Assembly (NCBI GenBank): GCA_947058615.1
Contig: CAMSHF010000005.1
Location: 57,521-121,520 of the forward strand
Length of the DNA stretch: 64,000 bases
Direction of reading: 5' to 3'
Origin: an uncultured Rickettsiella sp.
GTDB taxonomy: Bacteria > Pseudomonadota > Gammaproteobacteria > Diplorickettsiales > Diplorickettsiaceae
Position numbers and translations under genes: made by a program. Shown in pieces: positions 27,519 to 37,756 of the stretch. The stretch's first letter is position 1. Every line of letters starts with the position of its first letter. The notes under the pieces are model-generated. The model saw only the letters and a program-made list of their open reading frames with translations. It searched no databases and was not told the DNA's origin.

Positions 27519-29024
27519 ATGATGCGAGTTTTTTATAGGAGCTACTGTCAATTTGCCATGATTGCCATAATGCTGGGTAGCCTAAGTGCTTGCCTGGTGG
27601 GGCCTGATTTTGAAACACCTAAACCACCGAAGGTGAATTATTACACAAAACCTCCCCGGTTTTGCCGAACGGTGAGTGCGCCAGGGCATGGGGGAGCTTC
27701 TCAGCAGTTTGTTCAGGCTAAAATTATTTCAGCAGAATGGTGGCGTTTATTTCGTTCACCTAAAATCAATAAACTCATTTGTCTAGGTATTACTCATAGT
27801 CCTAATTTAATGGCGGCTAAAGCCAGATTACGTGAAGTGCAGGAAAATTTAAATGCAGGTATAGGAAATGGTTTGTATCCGAATGTTTCAGCAATATTAT
27901 CGGCGCAAAGGGGTTCAAATACGGGTTTTTTTGATTCGTCTAATGGTTCAAGCACAATAACCACAAGTGGAATACCGGCATCCGTATTTAATCTATTTAA
28001 TGCTACATTAAACGCTTCGTATTTAGTTGATTTTTTTGGAGGCGTGCGTAGACAAATCCAAGGTTTACGATCGCAAGTCGAATACCAATATTTTGAGCTT
28101 CGAGCGGCCTATCTTAGTTTAACGTCTGATATTGTGACGACGGTAATTACAATCGCTTCCTTGCATCGGCAAATTTGTGTCACAAAACAATTGATACGTG
28201 AGCAAGCGGAGCAATTGGCTATTATAAAAAAACAGTTTAATCTGGGCGGCGTATCCAAAATTGAGGTCGTCGCACAACAAACGCAATTGGCACAAACTCG
28301 GGCGACTTTACCACCGTTAGAAAAAAGTTGGGCACAAACACGCCATTTGCTGGCTATTTTAGTAGGCGCTTTCCCGAGCCAATGTCATGTTATTCCGTCT
28401 TTGGATTTAAATGAATTGCATTTACCGACTAAACTTCCTTTAAGTATACCTTCTTCTTTAGTTCGACAAAGACCCGATATACGAGCCGCTGAAGCGTTAT
28501 GGGAAGCGGCGAATGCACAGGTAGGCGTTGCTACGGCTAATTTATATCCACAAATTACACTCAGTGGTTCTTGGGGAAAATCTAATACAGTCGGTAGCCA
28601 AACATTTGGTTCGCAAAGCAATTTATGGAATATTGGTGCCGGATTACTGCAACCGCTATTTCGGGGAGGTGCTTTAATTGCGGAAAGACGTGCCGCTTTT
28701 GCCGCTTATGATGCAGCGGCTGCACAGTATCGCGAAGTGGTACTGAAGGCTTTTCAGAATGTAGCAGATACCTTACGGGCTATAGAATCCGATGCGCGAG
28801 AAATGCGTGCACAAAAACAGGCCGAATTAGCCGCTTACGCTAATTTTAATTTAGTGAAGCAACAATTTGATTTAGGTGGAGTCAGTTATCTTTCCTTATT
28901 AGATGCTCAGCGTCAATACCAACAAACACGTATTAGTTTAGTACAATCACAAGCCAATCGATATGCGGATACAGCCGCTTTATTTCAGGCTTTGGGGGGG
29001 GGATGGTGGAACTCAAAGTGTTAA
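27519..29024 (+). CDS. NodT-family outer-membrane efflux lipoprotein
   Basis: The TolC-like outer-membrane channel of a tripartite efflux pump. The 501-residue protein has a signal peptide ending in the lipobox LSAC (mature CLVGPDFETP), then two repeated OEP domains, each with long helices (NLMAAKARLREVQ in the first, RPDIRAAEALWEAANAQVGVA starting the second). The C-terminal end is reached through a G8 tract. It is first of a three-gene operon: the adaptor starts 3 bases after it. Confidence 0.92.
   Translation: MMRVFYRSYCQFAMIAIMLGSLSACLVGPDFETPKPPKVNYYTKPPRFCRTVSAPGHGGASQQFVQAKIISAEWWRLFRSPKINKLICLGITHSPNLMAAKARLREVQENLNAGIGNGLYPNVSAILSAQRGSNTGFFDSSNGSSTITTSGIPASVFNLFNATLNASYLVDFFGGVRRQIQGLRSQVEYQYFELRAAYLSLTSDIVTTVITIASLHRQICVTKQLIREQAEQLAIIKKQFNLGGVSKIEVVAQQTQLAQTRATLPPLEKSWAQTRHLLAILVGAFPSQCHVIPSLDLNELHLPTKLPLSIPSSLVRQRPDIRAAEALWEAANAQVGVATANLYPQITLSGSWGKSNTVGSQTFGSQSNLWNIGAGLLQPLFRGGALIAERRAAFAAYDAAAAQYREVVLKAFQNVADTLRAIESDAREMRAQKQAELAAYANFNLVKQQFDLGGVSYLSLLDAQRQYQQTRISLVQSQANRYADTAALFQALGGGWWNSKC
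28996..29003 (+). repeat. G8 homopolymer at the 3' end of the outer-membrane channel gene
   Basis: Eight consecutive Gs eight codons before the stop. A one-base change would shift the end: loss of one G extends reading into the adaptor gene by about a dozen codons, and gain of one G also reads through the normal stop. It is shorter than the G10 tract at 14061 but of the same type. Confidence 0.6.
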
Positions 29025-29027
29025 ACT

Positions 29028-30191
29028 ATGGTTACAGACGTGCGTAGGTTGAAAAAGCGCTTTAATAGGCCAATGGTCATTATGTTGATCAGTGTCGGTG
29101 TGCTTTTTACTTTGATTTTTGGTTTTCAATATCTTAAGCACCTCGTTATTCAACATGCCATGCTAAAAAATACAGCACGTGTTGTTACGGTTTCAGCAAT
29201 GCGTATTCGGAACTCATGGTGGCAGCCAAAGATAATGACCTATGGTAGTATGCGTGCTGTCAATGGAGTGAACGTAACCACTGAATTAGCGGGGTTAGTA
29301 CGCGCAGTTTATTTAAAACCGGGCTCAGAGGTTAAAGCAGGGGATATTTTAGTACAGCTTAATGCAGATTCAGATATTGCCTTATTACACTCGTTAGAAG
29401 CGCAGGAAAAATTAGCAGAGATTATTTATCATCGTGATAGTGCGCAATTTGCGGTCAAAGCGATCAGTAAAGCAGTGCTTGATACCGATGAGCAAAATCT
29501 AAAAAATTTAAAGGCACAAGTGGCTCAACAGGAAGCTATTGTCGCTAAAAAAACCTTAAGGGCACCGTTTAGTGGCCGCTTAGGTGTTTCAACGGTGAAT
29601 GTAGGTCAATATCTTAATCCAGGCAACTCAATCGTTACTCTACAAGCTTTAGATCCCCTTTACGCTGATTTTTTTATTCCGCAGCAAAAATTATCAAAAT
29701 TACAGGTAGGTTCGATAGTTAACATCAAAACAGATACCTATCCCGATAAAATTTTTTCTGGGAAAGTGACTACCATTAATCCTATTGTGGATGTTAATAC
29801 GCGAAATGTACAGATTGAAGCCACCATTGCTAATCCACAAGCTGAATTATATCCTGGCATGTTTGTTTCAGCGGAAGTACAAACCAGTCCAAAGATACAA
29901 TACTTAACATTGCCACAGTCAGCGATTAGCTTTAATCCTTATGGAGAAATAGCTTATATTGTTCAACAAAAAGGAAAAGATAAAAATGGAAAGCCACAGT
30001 TAAGCGTACTACAAACCTTTGTAACTACGGGAGAAAAACGAGGTGATCAAGTTGCAATTTTGGATGGTTTAAAAGAAGGTGAAAGGGTTGTTACGAGCGG
30101 ACAACTTAAACTTAAAAATGGGAGTCGAGTGGTAATTAATAATTCAGTTGTACCTAATAATAACCCGGCACCAGTGGCTATTGATGAATGA
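29028..30191 (+). CDS. RND efflux periplasmic adaptor (membrane fusion protein)
   Basis: A 387-residue HlyD/AcrA-type adaptor: an N-terminal membrane anchor (PMVIMLISVGVLFTLIFGF), a lipoyl half-motif (LAGLVRAVYLKPGSEVKAGDILVQL), a short coiled hairpin (residues about 115-165), the second lipoyl half (KTLRAPFSGRLGVSTVNVGQYL) and beta-barrel domains. It links the inner-membrane pump with the channel. It is likely translationally coupled to the preceding gene because no clear ribosome site is seen. Confidence 0.92.
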   Translation: MVTDVRRLKKRFNRPMVIMLISVGVLFTLIFGFQYLKHLVIQHAMLKNTARVVTVSAMRIRNSWWQPKIMTYGSMRAVNGVNVTTELAGLVRAVYLKPGSEVKAGDILVQLNADSDIALLHSLEAQEKLAEIIYHRDSAQFAVKAISKAVLDTDEQNLKNLKAQVAQQEAIVAKKTLRAPFSGRLGVSTVNVGQYLNPGNSIVTLQALDPLYADFFIPQQKLSKLQVGSIVNIKTDTYPDKIFSGKVTTINPIVDVNTRNVQIEATIANPQAELYPGMFVSAEVQTSPKIQYLTLPQSAISFNPYGEIAYIVQQKGKDKNGKPQLSVLQTFVTTGEKRGDQVAILDGLKEGERVVTSGQLKLKNGSRVVINNSVVPNNNPAPVAIDE

Positions 30192-30267
30192 TCGGTAGAC
30201 AGGAAGTCTAAAAGCGCTTTTTTTAATAAATAAGCTTGTTTAGTTTTTTAAGGACGATAAGTTTTTT

Positions 30268-33200
30268 ATGCACTTCACGGATATTTTTATTCAGCGATCC
30301 GTATTGGCAACAGTGATTAGTTTATTAATCTTGGTGCTAGGAATACGTTCGCTCACCTTGTTGCAGGTTCGGCAATATCCTTATACTGAAAATGCCGTGA
30401 TAACAGTTTCGACAGTTTATACAGGGGCTGATCCGGCTTTAATTGCAGGTTTTATTACGACACCACTCGAAAACTCGATTGCGCAGGCACAAGGGATTGA
30501 TTATCTAACATCCAGTAGTACGCAAGGCAGGAGTTTGATACAAGCGCATTTGTTATTGAATTATGATCCGAATAAAGCATTGACTGAAATTAATACCAAA
30601 GTCAATGCGGTTCTTAATCAATTGCCTAAACAGTCTGAACAACCCACATTAAGTATTGCTATTGGTGAAACAATCGATTCGATGTATATCGGTTTTTATA
30701 GCCCGAAGTTAGCAAGCAATCAAATTACGGATTATCTGATTCGGGTAGTGCAGCCGAAATTACAAGCAATCAAGGGGGTACAACAAGCAGAGATTGTTGG
30801 ACAACACTTATTTTCACTTCGAGCTTGGTTAGATCCCGCTAAATTAGCTTCCTATGGTCTAGGTGCTGATGATGTAGCCCTTGCGTTAGCTAACAATGAT
30901 TTTGTTGCCGCTGTTGGACGTACTGAAGGCGATATGGTTACAAGGGATCTAACGATTAGCACCAATTTAGATAGCGTAGAAAAATTTCAAAATTTAATTG
31001 TCAAAGCGCAAAATGGTGCCCTTATACGTTTAAAAGATGTTGCTAAAGTCATGTTAGGATCTCAGAGTTACGATAGTTCGGTAAAATTTGATAATAAACC
31101 CGCTGTTTATATTGGGATTAAAGTAGCACCTACGGCTAACGTACTTTCCGTTATAAAAAATATACGAAAAGCCATGCCAGGCATTACTGAACAGTTACCA
31201 CAAGGATTAAGTGGAAAGATTGTTTATGATGAAAGTCGTTATATCAATAGTTCTATCCATGAAGTGATTATCAGTTTGATAGAAGCTTTAGTCATCGTTA
31301 CGTTAGTTATTTTTTTGTTTTTAGGTTCTATTCGTTCAGTAATTATTCCTGTTATTGCGATGCCCCTTTCTTTAATAGGAACTTTTTTTATTATGCTGTT
31401 ACTCGGTTACACAATTAATTTGTTAACTTTGTTAGCCTTAGTATTAGCGATAGGTTTAGTTGTCGATGATGCGATTATTGTCGTAGAAAATATTTATCGG
31501 CATATCGAATTAGGTCAATCCCCCTTTAAAGCCGCTATCAAAGGTACGCGAGAATTGGCTAGCCCTATCCTTTCGATTTCAGTGGTATTAATTGCTGTTT
31601 ATGTGCCGATTGGTTTTATGGGCGGATTAACCGGTGCATTGTTTACTGAATTTGCTTTTACATTAGCAGGAGCGGTTGCAATTTCTGCTATTATTGCGTT
31701 AACGCTTTCTCCAATGATGTGTTCATTATTACTAAAGTCTAGTGCTAAAGATAAGCATAAAGGTTTTGTAGGTTATATTGATACTCAATTTGATAAGTTA
31801 CGTGAATTTTATGAACATCTTTTGCAGGGTTCATTAAATAATGTACAAGTTACGCTTGTATTTGCATTAATTATTTTAGTTAGTATTTATTTCTTATATG
31901 CTACTTCTAAGAATGAATTAGCCCCTCAAGAAGATCAGGGCATTATTATTAGTTTGTTAACCGCAGCACCGAATGCAACTTTGCAGCAAACACAATTATA
32001 TTCTAATCAGGTGTTTCAAATTTTTAAATCTTATCCCGAAACCGATCATATTTTTCAACTAGATGGCGTTGATGGACTTAATACCAGTATCGGTGGCATG
32101 GTCTTTAAACCATGGAGCGAGCGCAAGCGCACCACTAATCAATTACAACCACAGATTCAAGATTTATTTGATGGGATAGCCGGAGCGCGAGTGGCCGCTT
32201 TTCAAAAACCCTCTTTACCGGGTGGAGGAAGTGGTTTACCAGTGCAGTTTGTTATTACGACAACGGATGATTATTTTAAATTAAATGATATTTCCCAAGA
32301 ATTGTTAGAAGAAGCGCGTAAAAGCGGCTTATTTGTGTATTTAGATAGTGATCTTAAATTAGATAAACCTCAAACAAGGATACAACTCGATCGCGATAAA
32401 GCATCACTACTTGGTTTAACGATGGCCGATGTGGGGAGTTTATTAGCTTCTGCAATGAGTGAGAATTACATTAATTATTTTAATTTTGAGGGTCGATCTT
32501 ATCAGGTTATCCCCCAAGTCATGCGAGGTTATCGTTTGAATGCCGATCAATTACTTAATTATTATTTAAAGTTAGCTAACGGTACAGTGATTCCTTTATC
32601 TACGATTGCACAATTAAAAACGATTGTTGTGCCTGAATCGATTAATCATTTTCAACAGCTTAATTCCGCTATTATTTCAGCCGTGCCTTTTCCAGGTGTC
32701 ACGATGGGTGATGCGCTGCAAGGTTTGCAAAATATGGCTAAAAAAATATTCCCAGAAAATTACCATATGGATTATGCGGCGCAATCCCGTCAATATCAGC
32801 AAGAAAGTAGCGCTTTAATTTTAACCTTTTTTTTAGCGTTAATTATTATTTTTCTTTGTTTGGCCGCTCAATTCGAAAGTTTTCGCGATCCGTTTATTAT
32901 TTTAGTGAGTGTCCCCATGTCAATTTGTGGAGCGCTTATTTTTATAAGCTTAGGTATTGGTGGAGTAAGTTTAAATATCTACACTGAAGTGGGTTTAGTG
33001 ACATTAATCGGTTTAATTAGCAAGCATGGAATCTTGATTGTACAGTTTGCTAATGATCTTCAACAAGAAGGATATAAAAAACGAGTGGCGATACAGATGG
33101 CTGCTGGAATTCGGCTTCGACCTATCCTAATGACGACTGCTTCGATGGTTTTAGGCGTTATCCCTTTAATTTTGGCGACTGGGGCAGGTGCTATAAGTCG

Positions 33201-33351
33201 TTTTAATATCGGACTAGTTATTGCCTCGGGCATATCTATTGGTACGTTGTTTACCTTATTTGTCGTGCCGGCGATGTATTTAATTTTAGCTCAGGATCAT
33301 CATGCCCACACGGCAAGTGATCTTGAGGGAGATCCCATATTAAATGGATAA
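30268..33351 (+). CDS. RND-family (HAE1) efflux pump
   Basis: A 1027-residue inner-membrane proton antiporter with 12 helices and two large periplasmic loops. The proton-relay aspartates are in GLVVDDAIIVVENIYR, and the conserved LRPILMTTASMVLGVIPL lies near the C-terminus. It resembles MdtB/MexB-type multidrug pumps. Substrates cannot be inferred reliably. Complete, with a 76-base gap after the adaptor. Confidence 0.94.
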   Translation: MHFTDIFIQRSVLATVISLLILVLGIRSLTLLQVRQYPYTENAVITVSTVYTGADPALIAGFITTPLENSIAQAQGIDYLTSSSTQGRSLIQAHLLLNYDPNKALTEINTKVNAVLNQLPKQSEQPTLSIAIGETIDSMYIGFYSPKLASNQITDYLIRVVQPKLQAIKGVQQAEIVGQHLFSLRAWLDPAKLASYGLGADDVALALANNDFVAAVGRTEGDMVTRDLTISTNLDSVEKFQNLIVKAQNGALIRLKDVAKVMLGSQSYDSSVKFDNKPAVYIGIKVAPTANVLSVIKNIRKAMPGITEQLPQGLSGKIVYDESRYINSSIHEVIISLIEALVIVTLVIFLFLGSIRSVIIPVIAMPLSLIGTFFIMLLLGYTINLLTLLALVLAIGLVVDDAIIVVENIYRHIELGQSPFKAAIKGTRELASPILSISVVLIAVYVPIGFMGGLTGALFTEFAFTLAGAVAISAIIALTLSPMMCSLLLKSSAKDKHKGFVGYIDTQFDKLREFYEHLLQGSLNNVQVTLVFALIILVSIYFLYATSKNELAPQEDQGIIISLLTAAPNATLQQTQLYSNQVFQIFKSYPETDHIFQLDGVDGLNTSIGGMVFKPWSERKRTTNQLQPQIQDLFDGIAGARVAAFQKPSLPGGGSGLPVQFVITTTDDYFKLNDISQELLEEARKSGLFVYLDSDLKLDKPQTRIQLDRDKASLLGLTMADVGSLLASAMSENYINYFNFEGRSYQVIPQVMRGYRLNADQLLNYYLKLANGTVIPLSTIAQLKTIVVPESINHFQQLNSAIISAVPFPGVTMGDALQGLQNMAKKIFPENYHMDYAAQSRQYQQESSALILTFFLALIIIFLCLAAQFESFRDPFIILVSVPMSICGALIFISLGIGGVSLNIYTEVGLVTLIGLISKHGILIVQFANDLQQEGYKKRVAIQMAAGIRLRPILMTTASMVLGVIPLILATGAGAISRFNIGLVIASGISIGTLFTLFVVPAMYLILAQDHHAHTASDLEGDPILNG

Positions 33352-33424
33352 ATAGATTTATTTTAGATATGATCTGGTAGTTATTAAATTTTAGACACAG
33401 ATAAATTTTTATAGGGATAGTAGT

Positions 33425-34846
33425 ATGAGGTTCGAGGCAGTTATTTTCTCCTTGTTGGGATTAGGGGTGAGTGGTTCTATTTTCGCTGCTGAAATCTATG
33501 TCAGGGATAAGACTTATGAGCAAGAAATAATGCAGGCTCAAGTCAATAAGATGGATGGGATAGTGGGCAGGAATCAACCGGGTGGATTTGATCAGGCTTG
33601 TGGCTGGAAGTGTCGTATCAACTTAAGTGGCTGGGTGAATACCGATGCGTATATCACCAATACGCCGCCTATTTTTATAAAATTAACTCCATTTACTGAT
33701 TTATTTTCCACTCGCGGATCGTTGGTTCGGCCTACCAACCAAAGACACAGTGACCTTGTACTCAATAATGCCAATTTGTTTATCGATGCCCGTGTGAATG
33801 ATTGGATAAAAACCAATATGTCATTCGTATATACCTCTTTAGAAAATTTTCCCGATGGAATTGGTGCATATGGATTTCCTACGTCTTTGTTAATTCACAG
33901 AGCTTTAAGTACAACTCGCCTTGATACCGCATATGCTACATTACAACATTTTAATGTTTCACCGGTTTATTTACGTATTGGTAAAGAATATGTTCCTTTT
34001 GGAAACTATAATCCTTACAGTTTTGTGACGAGCGAGAACCCTACGCAATTGTTAAGTGAAATTAATGCGACAACAGCGCAATTAGGTTTTACTATGCCGA
34101 GTGGGCTGTATGGCGCTATTTATACGTTTTCGGGTCAACCACGACTATCCGATAGAGGTTATACGCATCGGATTCAAAATGGCGGTGTTAATTTAGGTTA
34201 TACCTATAGTGATACTATTAGTAATTTTAATATCGATGCGGGATACATCGGCAGTATTACGGATACAAACTTTTTATCCGCTTATTATACCAATAAAATC
34301 GTAGAAACTGCATTTGTTATTACAGAGACGTCTTTTCCGAATGAAACCAATGTGCCGGGTTTGCCGAATCAGAAAGCTCCTGCTTATAACGTAAATGCGT
34401 CATTTCAATGGGGGCCCTTAGATGTAAGTGGTCAGTATATTGCCACAATTCGAAATTTTAGAAAACCATTCCTTTTAGCATTTCCTGTACCACCTGAGCC
34501 TTATCAGATACCTCCGCTCACTTTTAAAAAGCCAAAACTTTGGGGTTTTGAGGTGGGTCTTACTTTTGCAGCGATTGCTAATCAATCACGTCTTGCAGTG
34601 GGTTATCAAGCCACTAGAAATTTAGCTGGCCTTTTACCTAGGCAACGAGTTTATGTGGATTATTTGATGAATATTAGCCAATGGTTCGATGTGGGAGTGG
34701 CTATAATCCAATACAAAGATTATAGTTTGGGAACCGATCAGGTGTTTAGTATAACAGGTAGTGGTAGGCGCGTTATCATTTTGCCCGGAGCTTCAGGAAA
34801 TAAGTCTACATTAGGGCAGTTGCGGGCCAGTATTAAATTTGCTTAG
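33425..34846 (+). CDS. LbtU-like siderophore porin
   Basis: A secreted outer-membrane beta-barrel of 473 residues: signal peptide ending near IFAA, a short helical segment (EQEIMQAQVNKMDGIVGRN), then alternating strands such as LNNANLFIDARVNDWIKTNMS and VSPVYLRIGKEYVPFG. The arrangement and the GKEYVPFGNYNPYSF motif recall Legionella LbtU, the legiobactin (iron siderophore) receptor-porin. It is 73 bases downstream of the RND pump on the same strand, so it may be part of that operon. The ligand is inferred from family only. Confidence 0.7.
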   Translation: MRFEAVIFSLLGLGVSGSIFAAEIYVRDKTYEQEIMQAQVNKMDGIVGRNQPGGFDQACGWKCRINLSGWVNTDAYITNTPPIFIKLTPFTDLFSTRGSLVRPTNQRHSDLVLNNANLFIDARVNDWIKTNMSFVYTSLENFPDGIGAYGFPTSLLIHRALSTTRLDTAYATLQHFNVSPVYLRIGKEYVPFGNYNPYSFVTSENPTQLLSEINATTAQLGFTMPSGLYGAIYTFSGQPRLSDRGYTHRIQNGGVNLGYTYSDTISNFNIDAGYIGSITDTNFLSAYYTNKIVETAFVITETSFPNETNVPGLPNQKAPAYNVNASFQWGPLDVSGQYIATIRNFRKPFLLAFPVPPEPYQIPPLTFKKPKLWGFEVGLTFAAIANQSRLAVGYQATRNLAGLLPRQRVYVDYLMNISQWFDVGVAIIQYKDYSLGTDQVFSITGSGRRVIILPGASGNKSTLGQLRASIKFA

Positions 34847-34851
34847 CTAAT

Positions 34852-35412
34852 TTAATACGGTTGCTGCAGTGATTCATCATGTGGATTAAAATAATTTGAG
34901 ACGGCTCTACGGCGTTGCCAATTTTCCATATAAATATGGGCAAGTTTCTCGTCATAAATGACTAATAAATTTTCTGCATTTTTATTTTGTGCTGCCTTAG
35001 TAAAATTATATGATCCGGTAATGACTTCTTTTCCGTCAATAATCATGATTTTATTGTGGGCTATTGCAGGTTTGTCATCGATCCAACAAGGAATATGTTG
35101 ATTGATTAAAAAACGCGAAGCACTATATCTGTTTGATTTTTGACTTTTATCCAAAATTACATTGACCATTACACCGCGTTTCTTTGCTGCAACCAAGTGC
35201 ATAGCAATGGGCACGGATGTAAAGCTATAGGCTTGCACAAAAATGGATGTTTTAGCGGTATCGATGACGTCAGTAATTTCTTGACTGCAATTTTGGCCTG
35301 GAGTAAAACAAACCTGTATTTTTGGGCAACGATGGGATGGGTTTATCGTGACACCCTGAGTAATAGAACAAATACTGAAGAGGAAAAAAACAGATAATAA
35401 TTTCTTTAACAT
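34852..35412 (-). CDS. Secreted single-HKD phospholipase D/nuclease-family protein
   Basis: A 186-residue protein with a cleavable signal peptide (MLKKLLSVFFLFSICSITQG) and one PLD domain. The catalytic HxKx4D motif is intact (AHNKIMIIDGKEVITGSYN, near residue 118). Size and single motif match the Nuc/BfiL-type periplasmic endonucleases, which dimerise to make one active site, but a phospholipase role is also possible. It is convergent with the porin gene with 5 bases between stops. Confidence 0.8.
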   Translation of the reverse strand: MLKKLLSVFFLFSICSITQGVTINPSHRCPKIQVCFTPGQNCSQEITDVIDTAKTSIFVQAYSFTSVPIAMHLVAAKKRGVMVNVILDKSQKSNRYSASRFLINQHIPCWIDDKPAIAHNKIMIIDGKEVITGSYNFTKAAQNKNAENLLVIYDEKLAHIYMENWQRRRAVSNYFNPHDESLQQPY

Positions 35413-35458
35413 AGTATCCAGTGGTTAGTTTTATGGAGTCAATAAGATTTCAAGCAAA

Positions 35459-36076
35459 TTAACTTAATAAGTTTTCTAATAAAGGGGCAAGTTCTTTTTT
35501 TTGTATACTACAACGTAAACGTCTGACCCTTAAAATAGCATTTAAATCGGCAAGCGCATTAGAAAAGTTTTCATTCACAATTAAATAATCGTATTCATCA
35601 TAATGGGTTAATTCAGCTTTAGCGTCAGCCATCCGTTTTTTTATGATATTTTCTTTATCTTGTGCTCTAAGATGTAATCTTTTTTCTAAAACCTCCCAAG
35701 AAGGAGGGATGATAAAGATCCCTATGGACTCAGGCATTTTTTCTCTAATTTGGCGGGCCCCCTGCCAATCAATTTCAAGTATAATATCAATGCCGGCTTT
35801 AATTTTTTGAGTCACCCAATCCAGTGAAGTCCCATAATAATGACCAAAAACGATAGCCTGTTCTAATAAAGCTTTTTTTTGGATAAGCTGTTTGAACTTT
35901 TTTTGGTCAATAAAGTGATAATCGATATCTTCTTTCTCCCCCGGTCGGGGTGGCCGTGTGGTATAAGAAACAGATACCTCTAAGTTCGATACCGATTCTA
36001 ATAAAGCATTTACAAGACTCGTTTTTCCTCCTCCTGAAGGGGCAGATACAATATAAAGTGTTCCAGGTATATTCAT
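35459..36076 (-). CDS. gmk: Guanylate kinase
   Basis: Converts GMP to GDP. The 205-residue protein has the P-loop SAPSGGGKTSL at residue 10, the GMP-binding segments SYTTRPPRPGE and VFGHYYGTS, and the LEIDWQGARQI motif. It directly follows yicC with 3 bases between them, a conserved pair. Confidence 0.96.
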   Translation of the reverse strand: MNIPGTLYIVSAPSGGGKTSLVNALLESVSNLEVSVSYTTRPPRPGEKEDIDYHFIDQKKFKQLIQKKALLEQAIVFGHYYGTSLDWVTQKIKAGIDIILEIDWQGARQIREKMPESIGIFIIPPSWEVLEKRLHLRAQDKENIIKKRMADAKAELTHYDEYDYLIVNENFSNALADLNAILRVRRLRCSIQKKELAPLLENLLS

Positions 36077-36079
36077 AAT

Positions 36080-36946
36080 TTACTCAATATTTTGCACTTG
36101 TTCGCGCATTTCCTCTATCAAGACTTTCATGTTAACCGCTGATAAAGTTAGTTCAGCATTTAATGATTTTGAAGCTAATGTGTTGGCCTCACGATTCAAT
36201 TCTTGTAATAAAAAATCCAGTTGCTTGCCTTGAGCTTGTTTTTTTAGCAATAATTTCTTAAATTCATGCAGATGGATCTGTAGCCGATCCAATTCTTCTG
36301 CAACATCTGTCTTTTGAGCAAATAATAGCATTTCTTGCTCTAAACGGTTAGCGTCTAAGCTTGTTTTAATTTCATGTAATCGAGCGAGAATTTTTTCACG
36401 CTGTAGATTTAAAATTCGAGGTACTTGAATCTGAATATGACGAATAAGATCATCCAGTTTTATAATACGTTGATTTAATAATTCGAGGATGGCTTTGCCT
36501 TCAATACGGCGTACCTGACAAAACTCATCTAAAGTGTTAGCAAATAAAGTCAATAATTCAGGTTGTAATGTTTCAATGCTTAATTCTGGAAACTTGAGCA
36601 ATTGTGGCCATCGTAATAATTCCCCAGGGTTTAGCGGGGTATTTGTCTGTGCCAGTTGGCCAATTTTTTTATACGCTTGAATAAGCGATTGAGATAATTT
36701 TTCATCAATCTCAATGGGTATCGCGTTATTTTGGAAAGCGTTATAACGTAGCTTTATCTCTATTCTGCCACGATGTAAATAGGCTTTTATCTGTTTACGA
36801 ATCAAAGGTTCAAGCGCGCTAAAAGTATCCGGTAGAGAAAGTAGAATTTCTAAATAACGATGATTAACACTCCGTATTTCCCAGCTGGCTTGACCCCATT
36901 CTGCTTGTTTTTCTTTTCTGGCAAAAGCCGTCATGCTATTGGTCAT
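36080..36946 (-). CDS. yicC: YicC/YloC-family endoribonuclease
   Basis: A 288-residue YicC-family protein (MTNSMTAFARKE start, then SWEIRSVNHRYLE and a C-terminal EMREQVQNIE). The family has been linked to RNA turnover and stationary-phase physiology. I chose the ATG at 36946 because the longer frame starts with TTG. It is divergent from rph and next to gmk, the usual neighbours. Confidence 0.92.
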   Translation of the reverse strand: MTNSMTAFARKEKQAEWGQASWEIRSVNHRYLEILLSLPDTFSALEPLIRKQIKAYLHRGRIEIKLRYNAFQNNAIPIEIDEKLSQSLIQAYKKIGQLAQTNTPLNPGELLRWPQLLKFPELSIETLQPELLTLFANTLDEFCQVRRIEGKAILELLNQRIIKLDDLIRHIQIQVPRILNLQREKILARLHEIKTSLDANRLEQEMLLFAQKTDVAEELDRLQIHLHEFKKLLLKKQAQGKQLDFLLQELNREANTLASKSLNAELTLSAVNMKVLIEEMREQVQNIE

Positions 36947-37039
36947 GGTAATTTTCAAGTTAAAAAGTATAATGTTTTTTTACAGCGTTCTATTCTAATT
37001 ACTCTGCAAATAAAATCTAGTTTATAAAAGGAAAACAAT

Positions 37040-37756
37040 ATGCGTGCAACACAACGTGCTATGAATGAGCTTCGACCTATCACACTGACTCGATCTTATA
37101 CGAAATATGCGGAAGGTTCAGTACTGGTAGTTTATGGAAATACCAAGGTATTATGTACAGCCAGTCTGACGCCAGGAGTCCCCAAGTTTTTGCAGGGATC
37201 CAATCAAGCTTGGATCACAGCCGAATATGGTATGTTACCTCGCGCAACGCATACCCGCACTGATCGAGAGGCGAGTCGCGGTAAACAAACGGGACGAAGC
37301 TTAGAAATACAACGCTTGATTGGACGTGTATTACGTGCAAGTGTTGATCTAAAAAATTTAGGTGAGAATACTCTCTTTTTGGATTGTGATGTGATCCAAG
37401 CGGATGGTGGAACCCGCACTGCAGCGATTACCGGTGCAAGCGTTGCGTTAAGAGATGCCTTAACTGTCATGCAGAAAAGAGGTGAGTTGCCGCACGATCC
37501 ATGGCGTTTTCTTGTGGCTGCGGTATCTGTCGGAATCTATCAAGGACAAACCATTCTGGATTTAGATTATACCGAAGATTCTCAAGCAGAAACGGATATG
37601 AATGTGGTGATGACCGAACAAGGAAATCTATTAGAAGTACAAGCGGCTGCAGAAAAAAATTCTTTTTCTAAGCAACAATTAGATCAGTTATTAAACTTAG
37701 CTGAGAAAGGAATCTATCAATTGTTTGAAAAACAAAAAGAAGTTTTAGCAAAATAA
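37040..37756 (+). CDS. rph: Ribonuclease PH
   Basis: A phosphorolytic 3'-5' exoribonuclease that trims tRNA 3' ends. The 238 residues include the RNase PH signature [37 protein letters not shown] and [33 protein letters not shown] precedes the ATG. It is divergent from yicC-gmk, a conserved layout. Confidence 0.96.
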   Translation: MRATQRAMNELRPITLTRSYTKYAEGSVLVVYGNTKVLCTASLTPGVPKFLQGSNQAWITAEYGMLPRATHTRTDREASRGKQTGRSLEIQRLIGRVLRASVDLKNLGENTLFLDCDVIQADGGTRTAAITGASVALRDALTVMQKRGELPHDPWRFLVAAVSVGIYQGQTILDLDYTEDSQAETDMNVVMTEQGNLLEVQAAAEKNSFSKQQLDQLLNLAEKGIYQLFEKQKEVLAK

